DNA of 34,038 bases, from contig CANJPU010000057.1 in assembly GCA_947476285.1 (NCBI GenBank), positions 1 to 34,038 of the forward strand, given 5' to 3'. Below are positions 31,167 to 34,038 of the stretch, piece after piece. The position numbers were made by a program, and so were the translations under genes. Under the pieces are notes generated by a model, which made no database searches, was not told where the DNA came from, and was given only the letters and a program-made list of their open reading frames with translations. This DNA comes from Comamonadaceae bacterium (lineage in GTDB: Bacteria > Pseudomonadota > Gammaproteobacteria > Burkholderiales > Burkholderiaceae_C). Position 1 is the first letter of the stretch. Every line of letters starts with the position of its first letter.

Positions 31167-32864
31167 ATGACGACAGCCGCATCCAACAGCGCAAGCGCCA
31201 AGCGCATGACCACCTACGAAGCGCTCGCGCATGAGATCAAGCGCCGCGGCATTGAAGCCGTGTTCGGGCTGATGAGCGACGACACCGCGCTGTTCATCTC
31301 CACGCTCGACTCCCTGGGCGTGCGCTTCTATGGCGCGCGCCACGAAAACATGGGCATCGCGATGGCCGAAGGTTATGCGTCGGCAAGCGGCCGTATGGGC
31401 GTGGCCATCACCGGGCGCGGCCCGGCCATGGCCAACGGCCTGCACGGCGCGGTGTATGCGCAGCGCACCGGCTCACGGGTGCTGCTGATTTTTGGCGCGG
31501 CCGCAACCAATGCCGGTCCCGATCTGAAAGACCTGGACGCTTTGGGCGTGATGCGCGCCGCCGGCATGCGCACTTTCATGGTGACGCATCCGGACACCGC
31601 CTGCGATGTGCTGGGCGATGCGATCGCAGCCACCGACAAGGGCTGCGCAGTGATGTTGCTGCCAGTCAATGTGCAGTTCGACCACCTCAGCACGCAGGCC
31701 AGCGCGGCCCTGGCTGCGGCCGGCCCGCGCCCTGCCGCGCCCGAGCCGGCTCGCAAGTCGGCCCGCCCGTCTGCATTGCAGGCGGCAGCGGCCCTGCTCG
31801 GCGCCAGCCGCAGGCCCTTGATCATCGCTGGTCGCGGCGCGCACCTGAGCGGCGCACGTGAAGCCATCCTGGCGCTGGCCGAGCGCACCGGCGCCATCGT
31901 GGGCACCTCGCTCAAGGGCAAGGACATGTTCCGCGACTATCCGTACAACGTCGGCGTGTGTGGATCGCTCTCGCACCGGGCCGGGCGCCGCTACATGGAT
32001 CAGGCCGATTGCATCGTGGCCTTTGGCGCAGGCATGAACAACCGCACCACCAGCAACGGCCTGGGCTTGCCGCTCGATGCCGCATTGATTCACATCGAGC
32101 TAGAGCCCTCGCGCCTGAGCCGCTGGAGCCAGGCCGACGTGGCCGTGATCGCCGATGCCAAGCGCGCGGCCGAGCAACTGCTGGAGCTGATGCCGCAGCG
32201 CCCCGCTGCGGACAAACCTTTCTACACCGAAGAGGTGCGCCGCGACCTCACCACCTACGACCTGAGCAGCGAATTCCAGCTTGCCAACACGCCGCGCACC
32301 ATGGACCCACGCATGCTGGGCATCGAGCTCGACCGGCTGCTGCCACGCGATCGCAACACGGTGTACGACGCGGGCAACTTCATGCAGGTGCAGACCTATG
32401 TGTCCGCACCCGGCCCGGGCTGCGTGAAGAACGCAGCCGACTTCGCATCGGTGGGCATGAGCTTTGGCACGGCAATGGGATTTGCGGTGGGTGCGCACGA
32501 GCGCCCCACGGTGCTGTTCATCGGCGACGGCGGCTTTCTCATGACCATGGGCGAGCTTGAGACGGTGGTGCGAGAAGACATTCCGCTGGTGATCGTGCTG
32601 ATGAACGACTGCGCATATGGCGCCGAGGTGCACTACCTCAAGGAGCGCTCAGCGCCTGTGAACCTGGCTGTGTTCCCCGATGTCGATTACGCACCGGTGG
32701 CGGAAGCTTTCGGCTTTGAAGCGCACACGGTGCGCACATTCGAGGAACTGCGCGCGCTCGCGCCGCTGCTGGCCAAGCCCGAAGGCCCGATCCTGCTTGA
32801 CTGCAAGATCACCGCTTCGGTTGTGGCACCCTTCATTCTGGAAGCTGCTCACAAGGAAAAGTAG
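31167..32864 (+). CDS. TPP-dependent decarboxylase/carboligase (acetolactate synthase superfamily)
   Basis: A 565-residue thiamine diphosphate enzyme. The N-terminal pyrimidine-binding domain has the activating Glu60 in GARHENMGIAMAEGYA. The middle domain includes ALLGASRRPLIIAGRGAHLSG. The C-terminal pyrophosphate domain has the metal motif from GDGG at residue 453 to Asn480 (LMNDCAYG). Length is normal. It would decarboxylate a 2-oxoacid or a CoA-linked analog, or join two carbonyl compounds. Its place between a CoA-transferase and a class II aldolase suggests a short C2-C4 acid or oxoacid pathway. Relatives include benzoylformate, sulfopyruvate and oxalyl-CoA decarboxylases, and the sequence alone does not decide. 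The gene ends at the first TAG inside a hexanucleotide repeat. Confidence 0.9.
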   Translation: MTTAASNSASAKRMTTYEALAHEIKRRGIEAVFGLMSDDTALFISTLDSLGVRFYGARHENMGIAMAEGYASASGRMGVAITGRGPAMANGLHGAVYAQRTGSRVLLIFGAAATNAGPDLKDLDALGVMRAAGMRTFMVTHPDTACDVLGDAIAATDKGCAVMLLPVNVQFDHLSTQASAALAAAGPRPAAPEPARKSARPSALQAAAALLGASRRPLIIAGRGAHLSGAREAILALAERTGAIVGTSLKGKDMFRDYPYNVGVCGSLSHRAGRRYMDQADCIVAFGAGMNNRTTSNGLGLPLDAALIHIELEPSRLSRWSQADVAVIADAKRAAEQLLELMPQRPAADKPFYTEEVRRDLTTYDLSSEFQLANTPRTMDPRMLGIELDRLLPRDRNTVYDAGNFMQVQTYVSAPGPGCVKNAADFASVGMSFGTAMGFAVGAHERPTVLFIGDGGFLMTMGELETVVREDIPLVIVLMNDCAYGAEVHYLKERSAPVNLAVFPDVDYAPVAEAFGFEAHTVRTFEELRALAPLLAKPEGPILLDCKITASVVAPFILEAAHKEK

Positions 32865-32932
32865 AAGTAGAAGTAGAAGTAGAAGTAGAAGTAGAAGTAG
32901 AAGTAGAAGTCGATGTCGATGTCGATGTCGAA
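32861..32932. repeat. Hexanucleotide microsatellite (GTAGAA)8 (GTCGAT)3 GTCGAA
   Basis: Twelve tandem 6-base units: eight GTAGAA, three GTCGAT and one GTCGAA. They bridge the stop of the TPP-enzyme gene and the ribosome binding site (AAGGAG, 32931-32936) of the aldolase gene. The first unit supplies the TAG stop, and each further GTAGAA unit offers another stop in that frame. The GTCGAT units contain ATG codons in frame with the aldolase, giving three alternative starts upstream. Because the unit is six bases long, gain or loss changes spacing but not frame. Confidence 0.9.
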
Positions 32933-32942
32933 GGAGCACCCA

Positions 32943-33734
32943 ATGAACATGATGACCCAACCCGTCAACCCAGCACACGGCTATTCACCCGAAGAATGGC
33001 AAACCAGGGTGGACCTGGCCGCCTGCTATCGCCTGGTCGATCACTTCGGCATGTGCGACCTGGTGTCCAACCACATCTCCGCGCGCATCCCCGGCACCAA
33101 CAACGAGATCTTGCTCAATCCCTTCGGGATGATGTATGAGGAGATCACCGCATCCAGCCTCATCCGGGTGGATCTGTCAGGCAACATCCTGCACAACCCC
33201 AATCCGGAATTTTCGATCAATCTGGCCGGTTATGTGATTCACGGCGCGATTCATGAGGCACGCCATGATGTGCAGTGCGTGGCGCACACCCACACCGTGG
33301 CTGGGGTGGCATTGTCCGCGCTGAAGTGCGGCGTGCTGCCGATTTCGCAATCGTCCATGCGCTTTGACCGCATCGCCTATCACGACTTCGAAGGCGTGGC
33401 ATTGGATGCCGACGAGAAGAGCCGCCTGGTGGCCGACCTGGGCGACTGCGAAGTGATGGTGCTGCGCAACCACGGCCTGCTCGCCTGCGGCGCCACCATC
33501 GCACAGGCGTTCAACTCCATCTTCCGCCTGGAGCGCATCTGCCAGACGCAGATGCTGGCCATGTCGGCCAACACCGATCTGCTCATCCCGCCGTCCGATG
33601 TGGTCGCCAAGACCCACAAGCAATTTGGCATCAACACCGCCAACATGGGCAAGGCACCCACGCCTTTCGGCGTGATGGAGTGGCCAGCGATGCTGCGCAT
33701 GCTGGACCGGCGCGATCCCTCGTATCGCAGCTGA
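32943..33734 (+). CDS. Class II aldolase/adducin-family protein
   Basis: A 263-residue protein with the class II aldolase fold. Putative metal ligands are His115 and His117 (CVAHTHTVAG) and His177 (VLRNHGLLACG). SNHISARIPG near residue 42 and NPFGMMYEEITASSLIRVDL are standard. Members split or epimerise phosphorylated or free hydroxy-oxo compounds, and some decarboxylate. I chose the ATG at 32943 because AAGGAG lies seven bases upstream. The frame is open further back through the microsatellite, with in-frame ATGs at 32913, 32919 and 32925. It completes the CoA-transferase/TPP-enzyme/aldolase operon. Confidence 0.9.
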   Translation: MNMMTQPVNPAHGYSPEEWQTRVDLAACYRLVDHFGMCDLVSNHISARIPGTNNEILLNPFGMMYEEITASSLIRVDLSGNILHNPNPEFSINLAGYVIHGAIHEARHDVQCVAHTHTVAGVALSALKCGVLPISQSSMRFDRIAYHDFEGVALDADEKSRLVADLGDCEVMVLRNHGLLACGATIAQAFNSIFRLERICQTQMLAMSANTDLLIPPSDVVAKTHKQFGINTANMGKAPTPFGVMEWPAMLRMLDRRDPSYRS

Positions 33735-33750
33735 GAGCGGCGCGGGCCGG

Positions 33751-33775
33751 GGCAGCATGCCAAGGGCGTGCTGTC
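33751..33775 (+). terminator. Terminator-like hairpin after the aldolase gene
   Basis: An 11-bp stem with two G-U pairs (33751-33761 with 33765-33775) and a 3-base loop lies 17 bases after the aldolase stop. There is no clear T-run after it, so it could be a weak terminator or an RNA 3'-end stabiliser. Confidence 0.4.
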
Positions 33776-34038
33776 ATCCCAAATTGGAAATGCCCCTTCG
33801 CAACCGACATCCGGTCCTGGCATTGGCAAGGCTGCGGTTGATGGCCTGCTTGGGTTGGCGCGTCGCGCCACGCGATGCCCGGCAGGCGCTCACTGTGGCG
33901 GTCTACGCTTCGCTTCGACTTCGCTGGGATTTGCGGCCTGAGGTCGGCGGCGCATAACTCACTTCGCGCCCTTCGGCCGCTACGTTCAAACAGATGCGCC
34001 GAGCATGAATTGAAGCGCTTCGCGCCCGACCTCAGGCC
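33776..34038. other. Non-coding end region with a 13-bp inverted repeat
   Basis: No gene is supported here. GGCCTGAGGTCGG at 33935-33947 is repeated in inverse as CCGACCTCAGGCC at 34026-34038, the last bases of the window, so the repeat may continue beyond. CTTCG-rich motifs recur between and around the arms (CTTCGCTTCGACTTCGC, ACTTCGCGCCCTTCGG, GCTTCGCGCC). This looks like a dispersed intergenic repeat or the edge of a mobile element, but I cannot name it. Confidence 0.45.

Noticed and set aside
29952..32864. Definite oxalate degradation genes (frc and oxc)
   Set aside because: Family architecture matches, but I see no sequence feature that fixes oxalate or formyl-CoA as substrate, and the attached aldolase argues for another pathway.
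32861..32932. CRISPR-like or coding repeat
   Set aside because: Units are six bases with no spacers and lie between two genes; it is a simple microsatellite.
32649..32978. Minus-strand open frame with a poly-Leu run
   Set aside because: The run is only the translation of the hexanucleotide repeat, and the rest is antisense to the TPP enzyme.

Overview
The window looks like a chromosomal piece of a high-GC betaproteobacterium, most likely of the Comamonadaceae (Burkholderiales). The basis is the gene content: two intact and one broken Bug-type periplasmic receptor, IclR regulators beside CaiB/BaiF CoA-transferases, dense ATGA-overlapped catabolic operons and class II aldolase/TPP-enzyme pairs. 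This taxonomy is an inference. I found no rRNA, tRNA or CRISPR.

Layout. (1) 1-4466, a mixed flank: a small unknown protein, a Bug receptor, a RelE/HigB-HigA toxin-antitoxin locus whose toxin gene is split by a 234-bp miniature inverted-repeat element, a Fic protein with a repeat-rich promoter, and a secreted DUF3617 protein. (2) 4571-11043, an operon on the minus strand: IclR regulator, a conserved protein of unknown function, a UGSC-type selenoprotein read through an in-frame TGA, a CaiB/BaiF CoA-transferase, and a complete TRAP transporter (DctP, DctQ, DctM). Most joints are 4-bp ATGA overlaps. (3) 11255-28021, a run of thirteen intact genes and one broken one on the minus strand: cyclase-family hydrolase, remnant Bug receptor, FMN 2-hydroxyacid dehydrogenase, TauD-type dioxygenase, two acyl-CoA dehydrogenases, a MaoC hydratase, an intact Bug receptor, a double-length CoA-transferase, two tandem D-aminoacylase-like amidohydrolases, an SMP-30 lactonase and a hybrid histidine kinase. 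(4) 28049-28713, a PIN/ribbon-helix-helix toxin-antitoxin pair. (5) 28920-33734, a divergent IclR regulator controlling, by inference, a CoA-transferase, a TPP-dependent enzyme and a class II aldolase on the plus strand. A hexanucleotide microsatellite lies just upstream of the aldolase. (6) 33735-34038, non-coding, with a hairpin and a 13-bp inverted repeat reaching the window edge.

How the genes fit together. Each catabolic block carries uptake (TRAP or Bug receptor), CoA activation (CaiB/BaiF) or oxidative and hydrolytic chemistry, plus its own IclR or kinase regulator. Together they suggest import and CoA-dependent breakdown of organic acids, possibly acylated or amide-linked compounds. 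No substrate can be read from the sequence.

The most notable item is the selenoprotein operon. The TGA at 8815-8817 sits in a UGSC motif and is followed by a hairpin that fits the bacterial SECIS rules. Standard ORF calling would split this gene into two fragments. The UGSC family is already known as a (seleno)protein family, but to my knowledge has no assigned function. The operon context, with a regulator, a partner protein, a CoA-transferase and a TRAP importer, is the main lead to its role.
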